64,000 nt of DNA from Arenimonas soli (lineage in GTDB: Bacteria; Pseudomonadota; Gammaproteobacteria; Xanthomonadales; Xanthomonadaceae). A program made the position numbers and the translations under genes. Positions within the stretch are counted from its first letter, which is position 1. Each line of letters opens with the position of its first letter. This document shows positions 32,591-40,805 of the stretch, piece after piece. The stretch is taken from NCBI RefSeq assembly GCF_014643775.1, contig NZ_BMKC01000002.1, positions 124,001 through 188,000 of the forward strand, given 5' to 3'. The notes under the pieces are model-generated. The model was not told the DNA's origin and made no database searches. It saw only the letters and a program-made list of their open reading frames with translations.

Positions 32591-32639
32591 CCATAGTCTG
32601 GCCACCCCGAACCCCGCCCAGACCCACCAGGAGCCCTCG

Positions 32640-33749
32640 ATGACACCTTCGGCCGCCGACCCGACCTCGCCACCCTCGTCCCCGCGCGTCGCCACGCGCG
32701 GTGCGGCATACGCCGTTCGCCGCGGAGGCGGGATCGACGGCATCGGGCGCATCGAGCGCGAGGTCGCTCCCCCCCGGGGCAAGGACGTGCTGGTGCGCAT
32801 CGGCGCGGTCGCGCTCAACCACCGGGACCTGATGTTCGCCGACGGCCGCTCCGGCACCGGTGGCCCCCCGACCGTGCTGGCTTCCGACGCCGCGGGCACG
32901 GTGCTTGCGGTCGGCCCCGACGTCACCTCCCTGGCGGTCGGCGACCGCGTGGTCAGCAGCTTTTTCCCGGACTGGCTTTCCGGGCCGGCGACCGATTCGG
33001 GCATCGCGCGTGCGCTGGGTGGCACGGTCGATGGCGTTCTGGCCGAGCAGGTCGTGTTGCCGGAAATGGCCTGGGTACCGGCGCCGGGGCACTTGAACGA
33101 CATCGAGGCCGCCACGCTCAGCTGCGCCGGCGTGACCGCCTGGCATGCGCTGTTTGGCATCGAGCCCTTGCCGCCGAATTCGACCGTGGCCTTGCTGGGC
33201 ACCGGCGGCGTCTCGATCTGGGCGCTGCAACTTGCCAAGGCCGCGGGATATCGCGTGATGATCACCTCGTCGGACGATGCCAAACTGCTCCGGGCGCGCG
33301 AGCTGGGCGCCGACGTGACGCTCAATTACCGGAGCGTGCCGCAGTGGGGGACCGAACTGCGCCGACTCAACGACGGCCAGGGCGTCGACCGCGTACTCGA
33401 CGTCGGCGGACCGGAAACCATCACCGAATCGATCGCCGCGCTTCGCACGGGTGGCACCGTCGCTGTGATCGGCCGCATGAGCGGTGCCTCGCCCGCCCGG
33501 TTCAACCCAGCCGACCTGTTCCTGGGCAGCAAGCGGCTGGTTGGCCTGATGGTCGGCAGCCGTGAGATGGCCGTGGCGCTGGCTCGCTTCGTCGAACGCG
33601 CCAACCTGCATCCGGTGGTCGACCAGGTCTTCGGTTTCCACCAGGTGCAGGAGGCCTATCGCCATTTGGCCACCGCGCGGCACCTTGGCAAGATCGTCAT
33701 CGACGTCGGCGGCGATCGCGGGCCCGGCGAAGCTGGCAGGGCGCCGTGA
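32640..33749 (+). CDS. NAD(P)-dependent alcohol dehydrogenase (quinone oxidoreductase/MDR family)
   Basis: 369 aa. GroES-like N-domain with NHRDLMFADGR and the AGTVLAVGPDV motif, then a Rossmann domain with LLGTGGVSIWALQLAKAAG (about 190-208) and VLDVGGPETI. The Cys/His ligands of catalytic and structural zinc are not evident, so it fits the zinc-free branch. The first 25 residues are a Pro/Ser-rich extension. It leads a four-gene operon: its TGA overlaps the GTG of the ATP-grasp gene. CAGGAGCC sits before the ATG. Confidence 0.85.
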   Translation: MTPSAADPTSPPSSPRVATRGAAYAVRRGGGIDGIGRIEREVAPPRGKDVLVRIGAVALNHRDLMFADGRSGTGGPPTVLASDAAGTVLAVGPDVTSLAVGDRVVSSFFPDWLSGPATDSGIARALGGTVDGVLAEQVVLPEMAWVPAPGHLNDIEAATLSCAGVTAWHALFGIEPLPPNSTVALLGTGGVSIWALQLAKAAGYRVMITSSDDAKLLRARELGADVTLNYRSVPQWGTELRRLNDGQGVDRVLDVGGPETITESIAALRTGGTVAVIGRMSGASPARFNPADLFLGSKRLVGLMVGSREMAVALARFVERANLHPVVDQVFGFHQVQEAYRHLATARHLGKIVIDVGGDRGPGEAGRAP

Positions 33750-34603
33750 TCCACTTCGCAACCTCTTTCGAGCATCCCGGGCTGACGGCCGACGACCGCC
33801 GGGTTCCCGAGCAACTGGCCCAGCGCGGCGTGCCGACGCAAGTACTTCGCTGGCGCAGCGAAGAGGACAATCGGCGAGTGCGGGCCGGTGACCTCGTCGT
33901 CGTCCGGTCCTGCTGGGACTACCACCTGCACACGGAGGCCTTCCTGGCATGGCTTGACCAGCTGACGGGACGCGGTGTGCGGATCGCCAACGGGCACGAA
34001 AGGCTCCGGCGGACCCTGCACAAGCGCTACCTGCTGGAACTCGAGGCCGAGAGCCTTGCGCGCATTGCCCCCACCCGGCTGGTGGGACAGGACGACGCAG
34101 CGGACCTGGATGAACTGATCGAACAACTGGGCTCGGCGGACCTGGTCGTCAAGCCAGCCGTTTCGCTGTCGGCGCATGGCACCTGGCGCGTGGCGTCGCT
34201 CGGCCGGCCGCAGGCACGGGCGCGTTTCGCCGGGCAGGTGCGGCAACAGGACCTGCTGGTCCAGCGATACCTCCCGCAGATCGAAGAAGAAGGCGAAATC
34301 TCCTTCGTCTTCCTCGGAGGGCTGTATTCGCACGCCGTGCGCAAGACTCCCCGGGCCGGCGACTTCCGCGTCCAGGCAGACTTTGGCGGCTCGCACGTCG
34401 CTCACCTGCCGGACAAGTGCCTGATCGACCAGGCGGCGCGGCTGCTGGACGGATTCGCCGACGACACCACGTATGCGCGGGTCGATGCGGTGCCCGTCGA
34501 CGGCGGCCTCGTACTGATGGAACTCGAGGTGATCGACCCGGTACTGTTCTTGTCCACTGATTCCGGCGCGGTTTCCCGGTTCTGCGATGCGCTCTGCGCC
34601 TGA
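33746..34603 (+). CDS. ATP-grasp domain ligase-like protein
   Basis: 285 aa from GTG at 33746, overlapping the dehydrogenase stop. Features of the ATP-grasp fold: DLVVVRSCWDYHLH at the pre-ATP domain, DLVVKPAVSLSAHGT for nucleotide, LLVQRYLPQIEEEGEIS and the metal-binding RVDAVPVDGGLVLMELEVIDP. It resembles the RimK/DcsG-like group of prokaryotic glutathione-synthetase-fold ligases, many of which are annotated only by fold. It would join a carboxylate to an amine or thiol using ATP. The substrates are unknown. Confidence 0.8.
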   Translation: MIHFATSFEHPGLTADDRRVPEQLAQRGVPTQVLRWRSEEDNRRVRAGDLVVVRSCWDYHLHTEAFLAWLDQLTGRGVRIANGHERLRRTLHKRYLLELEAESLARIAPTRLVGQDDAADLDELIEQLGSADLVVKPAVSLSAHGTWRVASLGRPQARARFAGQVRQQDLLVQRYLPQIEEEGEISFVFLGGLYSHAVRKTPRAGDFRVQADFGGSHVAHLPDKCLIDQAARLLDGFADDTTYARVDAVPVDGGLVLMELEVIDPVLFLSTDSGAVSRFCDALCA

Positions 34604-34619
34604 GGTTTCCGGAGTACGC

Positions 34620-35957
34620 ATGAACGAACACGTTGACCACCAGACCGCCCTGGCCGTGGCGCACCGGCTGGCGGCCGGCCATCTTGACGGCCTCCGTGCC
34701 CAGCCTGTTGCCCACCTGCGGCTGCCTCAGGCACCCCGGCCGCCGGACGGCATCGGCTTCGATGCGGCGATGGCCCTGGTGGCTGAACGCATCGTCCCCT
34801 GGCTTTCCGCGTCCCCGGGGCCCCGCTACCTGGGCTACGTCACGGGTGGGGCGACCCCTGAGGCTGTCGCCGCCGATTGGTTGGTGTCGGCCTGGGATCA
34901 GAACGTGTCCAACGCGGCGGGGTCGATCGCTGCCGACGTCGAAAAGCAGACGGTCGACGCGTTTCGCGATGTGTTTGGCTTGGCGGATTCGATGCACGGC
35001 CAGTTCGTCAGCGGCGCCACGGCCGCGAACCTGGTTTGCATCGCGACCGCCAGGGAGTGGGCGGCCAGGCAGTCGCCGTTGCCGCCTACCGTGTTTGCCG
35101 GGTCGGCGCATTCGAGCGTCCTCAAGGCAATGTCGATCACCGGCATCGGCCGCTCCCGTCTGCAGGCCGTGGCCACGCTGCCGGGACGCACGGCGGTGGA
35201 CCCTGTCGCGCTCGAGCAGGCGCTTTCGGCACACACGACAGGACCCGCCGTGGTGGTGGCCAGCGCCGGCGAGGTCAATACCGGCGATTTCGACGACCTC
35301 GTGCGGGTCGCCGAGCTTTGCAGGCGATTCGGGGCCTGGCTGCACGTCGACGGTGCATTCGGGCTGTTTGCGGCTTTTGATGCCGATCTGCACGGGCGGA
35401 TCGCCGGCATCGGGCATGCCGATTCGGTCACCGTAGACCTGCACAAGTGGCTCAACGTGCCTTACGACAGCGCAATCGCGTATACCTCGCGCCCCGATCT
35501 GCAGCGCGAGGTGTTCTCGGCCAGTTCCGCCTATCTGGGCGATGACCCGGACCCTTTGCATTTCACCCCGGAAAACTCGCGGCGCTTCCGGGCCTTTCCC
35601 GCCTGGATGGTGCTTGCAACGCGTGGCCGCAGGGGCATCGGCGAATGGGTCAGGACGAATTGTCGGCTTGCCCGTGAATTCGCGCAGTCGATCGGGGCGA
35701 CCGGGCGGTTCGAGGTTTTGGGAGGCGTCCCGCTCAACATTGTCAGCTTCGCGCTCACCGACGGCGGTGCGGCCGAACGTGACTCGTTCGTGCAGCGGCT
35801 CAATGCCAGCGGCGAGACCTTCATGACGCCGGGGCAGCTGTTCGGGCGTCCCACGGTCCGGGCTGCCTTCTCGAACTGGGCGACGGACGATCGGGACCTT
35901 GATCGGATCGTCGCGGCCGTTGCGGGAAGCATGGCCGGACCGGGGCAGGCACCATGA
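34620..35957 (+). CDS. Group II pyridoxal-dependent decarboxylase
   Basis: 445 aa from ATG at 34620, with CCGGAG 8 nt upstream; an ATG at 34587 lies in the previous gene. Fold-type I PLP family: FVSGATAANLVCI, HSSVLKAMSI, PLP-contacting HVDGAFGLFAAF with Asp, and Schiff-base Lys in SVTVDLHKWLNVPYD (about residue 273). Relatives decarboxylate aromatic amino acids, glutamate or 2,4-diaminobutyrate. It sits 16 nt after the ATP-grasp gene and overlaps the cupin gene by ATGA. Confidence 0.87.
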   Translation: MNEHVDHQTALAVAHRLAAGHLDGLRAQPVAHLRLPQAPRPPDGIGFDAAMALVAERIVPWLSASPGPRYLGYVTGGATPEAVAADWLVSAWDQNVSNAAGSIAADVEKQTVDAFRDVFGLADSMHGQFVSGATAANLVCIATAREWAARQSPLPPTVFAGSAHSSVLKAMSITGIGRSRLQAVATLPGRTAVDPVALEQALSAHTTGPAVVVASAGEVNTGDFDDLVRVAELCRRFGAWLHVDGAFGLFAAFDADLHGRIAGIGHADSVTVDLHKWLNVPYDSAIAYTSRPDLQREVFSASSAYLGDDPDPLHFTPENSRRFRAFPAWMVLATRGRRGIGEWVRTNCRLAREFAQSIGATGRFEVLGGVPLNIVSFALTDGGAAERDSFVQRLNASGETFMTPGQLFGRPTVRAAFSNWATDDRDLDRIVAAVAGSMAGPGQAP

Positions 35958-36265
35958 AAATAATCCGCAGCCGGGAATTCACGGCGTCCCGGGCCTGGGG
36001 CGCCTTGGAAATCGCCAACATGGGCGGCATTACCACGCGCCTGCACTGGACCGACCAACCCTATCGCTGGCACGTCAACGACGGCCAGGAAGTATTCGCC
36101 GTGCTCGATGGGCGCGTCGAGATGCGCTATCGCGATGCCGGCGAGGACAAGTCCGTCGTCCTTGAAACGGGCGATGTCTTTTATGCTTCGCCCGGTACCG
36201 CGCATGTTGCCCACCCCATCGGCAATGCCCGGGTCCTTGTCGTGGAAGCCCAAAGCAGCCAATAG
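35954..36265 (+). CDS. Cupin-domain protein
   Basis: 103 aa single-domain cupin. Motif 1 spans RWHVNDGQEVFAVLDGRVEMRY (split: metal-type His at RWHVND, Glu at QEVF) and motif 2 GDVFYASPGTAHVAHP contains a His. The fold could isomerise, epimerise, bind a metal or sense a ligand. It is the last gene of the dehydrogenase/ATP-grasp/decarboxylase operon, with a 4-bp overlap upstream. No terminator is evident in the 199-bp gap after it. Confidence 0.82.
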   Translation: MKIIRSREFTASRAWGALEIANMGGITTRLHWTDQPYRWHVNDGQEVFAVLDGRVEMRYRDAGEDKSVVLETGDVFYASPGTAHVAHPIGNARVLVVEAQSSQ

Positions 36266-36464
36266 CGACGGAAACGGGCCAAGCCCGCCATTGCAGCCGG
36301 CGCCCTGTTGGCCGCGCGCCCGCCCAAGCTTGAAGCCCGCGTGCGGGGTAGGCCCGTTGTCCGGAAGGGACGGGAAAGTCCGTGGTGCAGTCTGATCCGG
36401 TGAGACATCCGGGTCTTATCATCGTTTTCCCCCAACGGACTGCCCACCAAAGAAGGAAAGCACC

Positions 36465-37340
36465 ATGCCGTTTCCGCAACTGCGCAACTCCCGCAACACC
36501 CTGTTCGGCGCCCTGATCCTTGCCGCTGCCATGACACTCCCCTCCACCGTGTTCGCGCAGGAGCCGATGGGCATCCTGGAGTTCACTGGCGACCAGGGCG
36601 ACTACATCAGCCAGGGCCAGGCCTGGAGCTACACCGAAGGCGTCGAGGCGTCCGCAAGCGCCGACGGCCGCGTCGTTTCCGTGTCCGTCTACACGGACAC
36701 CTGGTGGAACGTTTATTTCGCCGCGCCGGCGGGCCAGCAGCTGGTTCCGGGCGTGTACGAAGGGGCGGTGCGCTATCCGTTCCAGGACGATGCCCAGCCC
36801 GGGCTGAGTCACTCGGGAGACGGTCGCGGCTGCAACACCCTGACCGGCCGATTCGAAGTCACCGAGGCCGAGTACGGTCCGTTCGGCTCGATCATCCGCT
36901 TCGCTGCCAACTACGAGCAGCATTGCGAGGGTGGTGCGCCGGCCCTGTGGGGCGAGGTGAGCATCTCCAATCCGCCGCCTCCGCCGGCGCTGAGCGTGGA
37001 CATCACCATCCACACCCAGGCCACGGTGCGGCACCACGATGGCCGGGTCACCGTATCGGGAAGCGTGATCTGCTCCGATGACACCGTGGCCCAGATCGGC
37101 GGCACGGTTTCCCAGCGCGCCAACCGTTTCAAGCTGGCGCAGGGCAGCTTCTACGCCACGGTGAGCTGCTCGCCCACCCCCACCCCCTGGACGGCGTCGT
37201 TCGCATCGGGGTCGGGCACACCCTTCAACCAGGGCCAGGCGCAGGTTGATGCCACGGCCGAGGCCTACGATCCGACCTATGGCGCGTACGCCACGGACGA
37301 CGCGAGCACCGTGGTGAACCTGCGGCGGGTTCGCAACTGA
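36465..37340 (+). CDS. Secreted two-domain protein of unknown function
   Basis: 291 aa. Signal peptide with core LFGALILAAAMTLPSTVFAQ. Domain 1 (about 33-170) is a beta-rich module with WWNVYFAAPAGQ, GRGCNTLTGRF and NYEQHCEGG, seen in many uncharacterised secreted bacterial proteins. A PPPPPALSV linker leads to domain 2 (about 180-290), an Ig-like module with two Cys (VICSDD and TVSCSP) and WTASFASGSG. A DUF6299-like second domain is possible. AAGGAAAG supports the start. It ends before a strong terminator. Confidence 0.8.
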   Translation: MPFPQLRNSRNTLFGALILAAAMTLPSTVFAQEPMGILEFTGDQGDYISQGQAWSYTEGVEASASADGRVVSVSVYTDTWWNVYFAAPAGQQLVPGVYEGAVRYPFQDDAQPGLSHSGDGRGCNTLTGRFEVTEAEYGPFGSIIRFAANYEQHCEGGAPALWGEVSISNPPPPPALSVDITIHTQATVRHHDGRVTVSGSVICSDDTVAQIGGTVSQRANRFKLAQGSFYATVSCSPTPTPWTASFASGSGTPFNQGQAQVDATAEAYDPTYGAYATDDASTVVNLRRVRN

Positions 37341-37361
37341 TTGCTGGCACCTTGCGTCAAC

Positions 37362-37395
37362 CAGGAAGCCCCGCCTTGCGCGGGGCTTCCTGTTT
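37362..37395 (+). terminator. Intrinsic terminator of the secreted-protein gene
   Basis: A 13-bp perfect stem, CAGGAAGCCCCGC and its complement, encloses a 5-nt loop and is followed by TTT. It lies 22 nt after the stop. Confidence 0.85.
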
Positions 37396-37542
37396 CAGGC
37401 GGATTACCCGGCGACGCGCTTGAACTCGGGTTCCTCGCCGCCCTGCCGCAGTCGCCGGGCCTGCCCACAGTGACGGATGACGCATGCGCGCCCTTGGAAA
37501 CAATGGCAGGTTTCGCGGGACTGCAACGAACAAAGGATGCGC

Positions 37543-38259
37543 ATGACCGATATCCCTGTCGCGCAATCGCCTTCGCGCATGCGCTGGCTGCTGGCCGTTC
37601 TGCTGGGAACCGTGCTTTGGGCGCTGGCGCTGGGTGCGTCCTTCGTGCTTCCGCAAACGCTGCTGGGGTTGCGATTCGGCGGTGCCACCCATGCCGTTTC
37701 CGGCGTATTTCAGCTGCTGCTGGGCGCAGGCGCGATCTACCTTGCCTGCCGGGCCGCCGGCCTGCGCTGGCCGGACATCGGCGCCACCCGGGCGTCCTGG
37801 CGGACGGACGTTCTTGTCGGATTGGCGGTGGCCGCGGGCTTCGCACTGCTGCAGTTCGGGCTGATCATCCCCTTGACCGGCGGCGCGCAGCGCAGCGACG
37901 TCGTGGCCAACCTGGAGCAGTTGCACGGCGGCGCGGGGGCCGTGTTCGGGCTGGCGACGCTTAGCGTGCTCGGCGCGATCGCGGAAGAGCTGCTGTTCCG
38001 CGGCCTGCTGCTGCACGGCATCGCCGCCCTGCTGGGCCGCACGCGGACCGCATGGACCGTGGCGGTCGTGCTGGTGACGGTATTGTTCGGCGCCGTGCAC
38101 GGCTACCAGGGCTGGGCGGGGGTCGTGGACACCGCCCTGTACGGGGGGTTGACGCTGTCGCTGCTGTGCCTGTGGCGCGGCGGACGCATCACCGCAGCCA
38201 TCGCGGCGCATGCAGGCTGGAACGCCATCGCGGTGGGCTGCCTGGTCCTTCTTTACTGA
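37543..38259 (+). CDS. CPBP-family intramembrane glutamic protease
   Basis: 238 aa from ATG at 37543, with AAAGGA upstream; 37537 and 37477 are alternative starts. About seven hydrophobic helices. The three CPBP (Abi/Rce1) motifs are intact: AEELLFRG (EExxxR), LFGAVHG (FxxxH) and AHAGWNAI (HxxxN). Members are membrane-embedded proteases or maturation factors, some linked to bacteriocin immunity. No peptide substrate gene is visible beside it. Confidence 0.85.
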   Translation: MTDIPVAQSPSRMRWLLAVLLGTVLWALALGASFVLPQTLLGLRFGGATHAVSGVFQLLLGAGAIYLACRAAGLRWPDIGATRASWRTDVLVGLAVAAGFALLQFGLIIPLTGGAQRSDVVANLEQLHGGAGAVFGLATLSVLGAIAEELLFRGLLLHGIAALLGRTRTAWTVAVVLVTVLFGAVHGYQGWAGVVDTALYGGLTLSLLCLWRGGRITAAIAAHAGWNAIAVGCLVLLY

Positions 38260-38287
38260 CGCCCCGTGGTCCGGCGCAACGCCGGAG

Positions 38288-38758
38288 TCACCGGGCCTGC
38301 GGCAGGTCGAGTTTGAATCCCACGTGCGAGGCAGTGAAGCCCATCGATTCGTAGAAGCGGGCCGCCTCGGTTCGGCGGGTGTCGCTGGTCAGCTGCACCA
38401 GCCCGCAGCCGCGTTGGCGGCACGCGTCGATCGCCCATTGCACGAGTTGCCGGCCGAGGCCTTGCCCGCGTGCGGAACGCGCGACGCGCACGCCTTCGAT
38501 CTGTCCGCGCCACATGCCGCGCCGCGACAGGCCGGGCAGGAAACTCAGCTGCAGGCAGCCCAGCACCTCGTCGTTCGCGACCGCCACCAGCACCTCGTGC
38601 GCCGGGTCGTTTTCAATGGCCTCGAAGGCGGCGAGGTAGTCCGGATGCAGGTCGCCGTCGGCCCGCTCGCGGCCCTGGCCCAGGGCGTCGTCGGCAAGCA
38701 GGTTCACGACGGCCACCAGCTCCTGCCGGCGCACGGGCCGGATCTCGATCGTACTCAT
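38288..38758 (-). CDS. GNAT-family N-acetyltransferase
   Basis: 156 aa. The acetyl-CoA-binding motif reads VRVARSARGQGLGRQLVQWAI at about residue 85-105, split here by function: V-x5-R-x-Q-G-x-G. A LTSDTRRTEAARFYESMGF motif follows. GGAGG precedes the ATG. The acceptor substrate is unknown. It is convergent with the CPBP gene across 28 bp. Confidence 0.88.
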   Translation of the reverse strand: MSTIEIRPVRRQELVAVVNLLADDALGQGRERADGDLHPDYLAAFEAIENDPAHEVLVAVANDEVLGCLQLSFLPGLSRRGMWRGQIEGVRVARSARGQGLGRQLVQWAIDACRQRGCGLVQLTSDTRRTEAARFYESMGFTASHVGFKLDLPQAR

Positions 38759-38894
38759 GGGTGTTTCCCTCCTTGCCGGCAGCGTAGACCCGTCGCGGCC
38801 CGCCTGGGGCGCCAGCCGGACTTTGGCCGAATTCCGGTAACAGTCACGTTAACTAGACTATGCTTCAGGAACCCCGGCTAAGTTACTGGCACCC

Positions 38895-39317
38895 ATGACA
38901 TTCATGTCCCCACTTTTGCCCCTGCCGATGCCCCTTGCGCCCCTGGCCTGGCTCACGGGTTTCCGCCGGGTACCGGACAACAGCGTGGTGACGGTGCACC
39001 GCTTCGGCCGCTTCATCCGGGCCCTGGGGCCGGGCTGGCGCTGGACCCTGCCGGGGCTGGACCAGCTGGGCCAGCCGGTCTGCCTGATCGGGCACCACCT
39101 GTCGGTGGTCGGCGGCCAGGGCATCCAGGCCGAGCTTTATTACCAGATCCTCGACCCGGCCCTGGCCGGGGAGGATCTGGACGACATCGATGCGCTGGTC
39201 ATCCGCGAGGCCTTGCCCCTGCTGGAAGGGCCCATCGGCGCGGAGGCGCTGAAGGTCGGCATGAACCAGCAGCTGGGGCCCAAGGGCCTGCGCGTCATAC
39301 GCTGCCGCGTCGCCTGA
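38895..39317 (+). CDS. Short SPFH/band-7-like protein
   Basis: 140 aa. After a Pro/Leu-rich N-terminus, FRRVPDNSVVTVHRFGRFIR and GPGWRWTLPGLDQ match the beginning of SPFH (stomatin/prohibitin) domains, and AELYYQILDPALA matches the mid-domain. It stops before the long coiled coil that normally follows, so it is either a truncated paralogue or a minimal form. An internal ATG at 38904 is an alternative start. It lies 27 nt before rsmG. Confidence 0.6.
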   Translation: MTFMSPLLPLPMPLAPLAWLTGFRRVPDNSVVTVHRFGRFIRALGPGWRWTLPGLDQLGQPVCLIGHHLSVVGGQGIQAELYYQILDPALAGEDLDDIDALVIREALPLLEGPIGAEALKVGMNQQLGPKGLRVIRCRVA

Positions 39318-39332
39318 AATCCGGGTTGTCGC

Positions 39333-39338
39333 CATAAT
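39333..39338 (+). promoter_or_regulatory. Candidate -10 box of leaderless rsmG transcript
   Basis: CATAAT lies 6 nt before the rsmG ATG, at the centre of the odd palindrome CGCCATAATGGCG (39330-39342). No ribosome site is present. Confidence 0.5.
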
Positions 39339-39344
39339 GGCGGC

Positions 39345-39992
39345 ATGAACCCGCTTTCCCACCTCGGGCCCGAGCTTGAAGCCGGGCTGGTCGCGCTCGG
39401 CCTGGCGCCGCAGCCGCTGGCCGGCCGTCTGCTGGACTACCTGGCCCTGCTCGACCGCTGGAACCGCACCTACAACCTCACCGCCGTGCGCGACCCACGC
39501 GAGATGGTGGGCAAGCACCTGCTCGACTCGCTGTCGATGTGGCGCCACCTCAGGCCCGGCACGCTGGCCGACCTGGGCACCGGCCCGGGCCTGCCCGGCA
39601 TCCCGCTGGCCCTGGCCGTGCCCGGCCTGCAGGTCACCCTGGTCGAAAGCATCGCCAAGAAGACCCGTTTCCTGCGCGAAGTCGTGCGCCAGCTCGGCCT
39701 GGACAACGTGCGCGTGCTTGAAGCCCGGGCCGAAGCCGTGGCCGAGCCCGGCGCCTTCGACCAGGTCACCGCCCGCGCCATGGACACCCTGGCCGGCATC
39801 CTCGCCGTCGGCGGCCACCTGCTGGCGCCGGAAGGCCGCCTGCTGGCCATGAAGGGCCAGCGCCCCGACGCCGAAATCGCCGCCCTGCCGCCCGGCTGGC
39901 GGGTGGAAGCCCTTGAAACCCTGGTGGTTCCGGGCCTGGAAGGCGACCGCCACCTGGTCACGATCACCCGTGACCCGGCCAAGCCGGCATAA
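39345..39992 (+). CDS. rsmG: 16S rRNA (guanine527-N7)-methyltransferase
   Basis: 215 aa, typical for RsmG/GidB. SAM-binding [17 protein letters not shown] at about 75-91, with KHLLDSL before it, [12 protein letters not shown] acidic/lysine segment, and [13 protein letters not shown] near 145. It methylates G527 in helix 18 of 16S rRNA. The neighbours parA and parB are the classic rsmG-parA-parB order found near the chromosome origin in many bacteria. Confidence 0.96.
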   Translation: MNPLSHLGPELEAGLVALGLAPQPLAGRLLDYLALLDRWNRTYNLTAVRDPREMVGKHLLDSLSMWRHLRPGTLADLGTGPGLPGIPLALAVPGLQVTLVESIAKKTRFLREVVRQLGLDNVRVLEARAEAVAEPGAFDQVTARAMDTLAGILAVGGHLLAPEGRLLAMKGQRPDAEIAALPPGWRVEALETLVVPGLEGDRHLVTITRDPAKPA

Positions 39993-40022
39993 TCCCCGGT
40001 CCAGGCCGCGCAAGGAGATCGC

Positions 40023-40805
40023 ATGGGTCGCATCATCGCCATCGCCAACCAGAAGGGCGGGGTCGGCAAGACCACCACCGCCGTGAACCTGGCCGCCGCG
40101 CTGGCGCAGACGCCCCGGCGTGTGCTGCTGGTGGACATGGACCCGCAGGGCAACGCCACCATGGCTTCGGGCGTGGACAAGCGCGAGCTCGCCAACTCCG
40201 CCTGCGAAGTGCTGCTGGGCGAATGCACGGCCGAATCGGTGGTGGTGAAGTCGCCGGAAGGTTTCGACCTGCTGCCCGGCAACATCGACCTGACCGCCGC
40301 CGAAATCCGCCTGATGGACGAAGCGGCCCGCGAACAGCGCCTCAAGACCGCGCTGGCCCCGCTGCGCGACCGCTACGACTACCTGATCATCGACTGCCCG
40401 CCCTCGCTGTCGCTGCTGACGCTCAACGCCCTGGCCGCGGCCGACGGCGTGATCGTGCCGATGCAGTGCGAATACTTCGCGCTCGAGGGCCTGAGCTCGC
40501 TGGTGGACACCATCAACGCGCTCAAGGGCAAGTTGAACCCGAAGCTGGAGATCGAAGGCATCGTGCGCACCATGTTCGACGTGCGCAACAACCTGGCCAA
40601 CGCCGTGTCGGGCGAACTCACCCGGCACTTCGGCGACAAGGTGTTCCGCTCGATCATCCCGCGCAACGTGCGCCTGGCCGAAGCGCCCAGCCACGGCCAG
40701 TCCATCGTCGGCTACGACCGCGGCAGCCGGGGCGGCATCGCCTACCTGGGCCTGGCCGGCGAGATCGTTCGGCGCGAGAAGAAGATGCACAAGGAGATGG
40801 CATGA
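40023..40805 (+). CDS. parA: Chromosome partitioning ATPase ParA (Soj)
   Basis: 260 aa. It starts MGRIIAIANQKGGVGKTTTAVN: the deviant Walker A KGGVGKTT lies at 11-18. VLLVDMDPQGNAT (A'), YLIIDCPPSLSLL (Walker B) and the DNA-binding C-terminal Lys/Arg patch follow. It forms the ATP-dependent nucleoid gradient that moves ParB-parS complexes. AAGGAG precedes ATG. The parB gene overlaps by ATGA. Confidence 0.97.
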   Translation: MGRIIAIANQKGGVGKTTTAVNLAAALAQTPRRVLLVDMDPQGNATMASGVDKRELANSACEVLLGECTAESVVVKSPEGFDLLPGNIDLTAAEIRLMDEAAREQRLKTALAPLRDRYDYLIIDCPPSLSLLTLNALAAADGVIVPMQCEYFALEGLSSLVDTINALKGKLNPKLEIEGIVRTMFDVRNNLANAVSGELTRHFGDKVFRSIIPRNVRLAEAPSHGQSIVGYDRGSRGGIAYLGLAGEIVRREKKMHKEMA

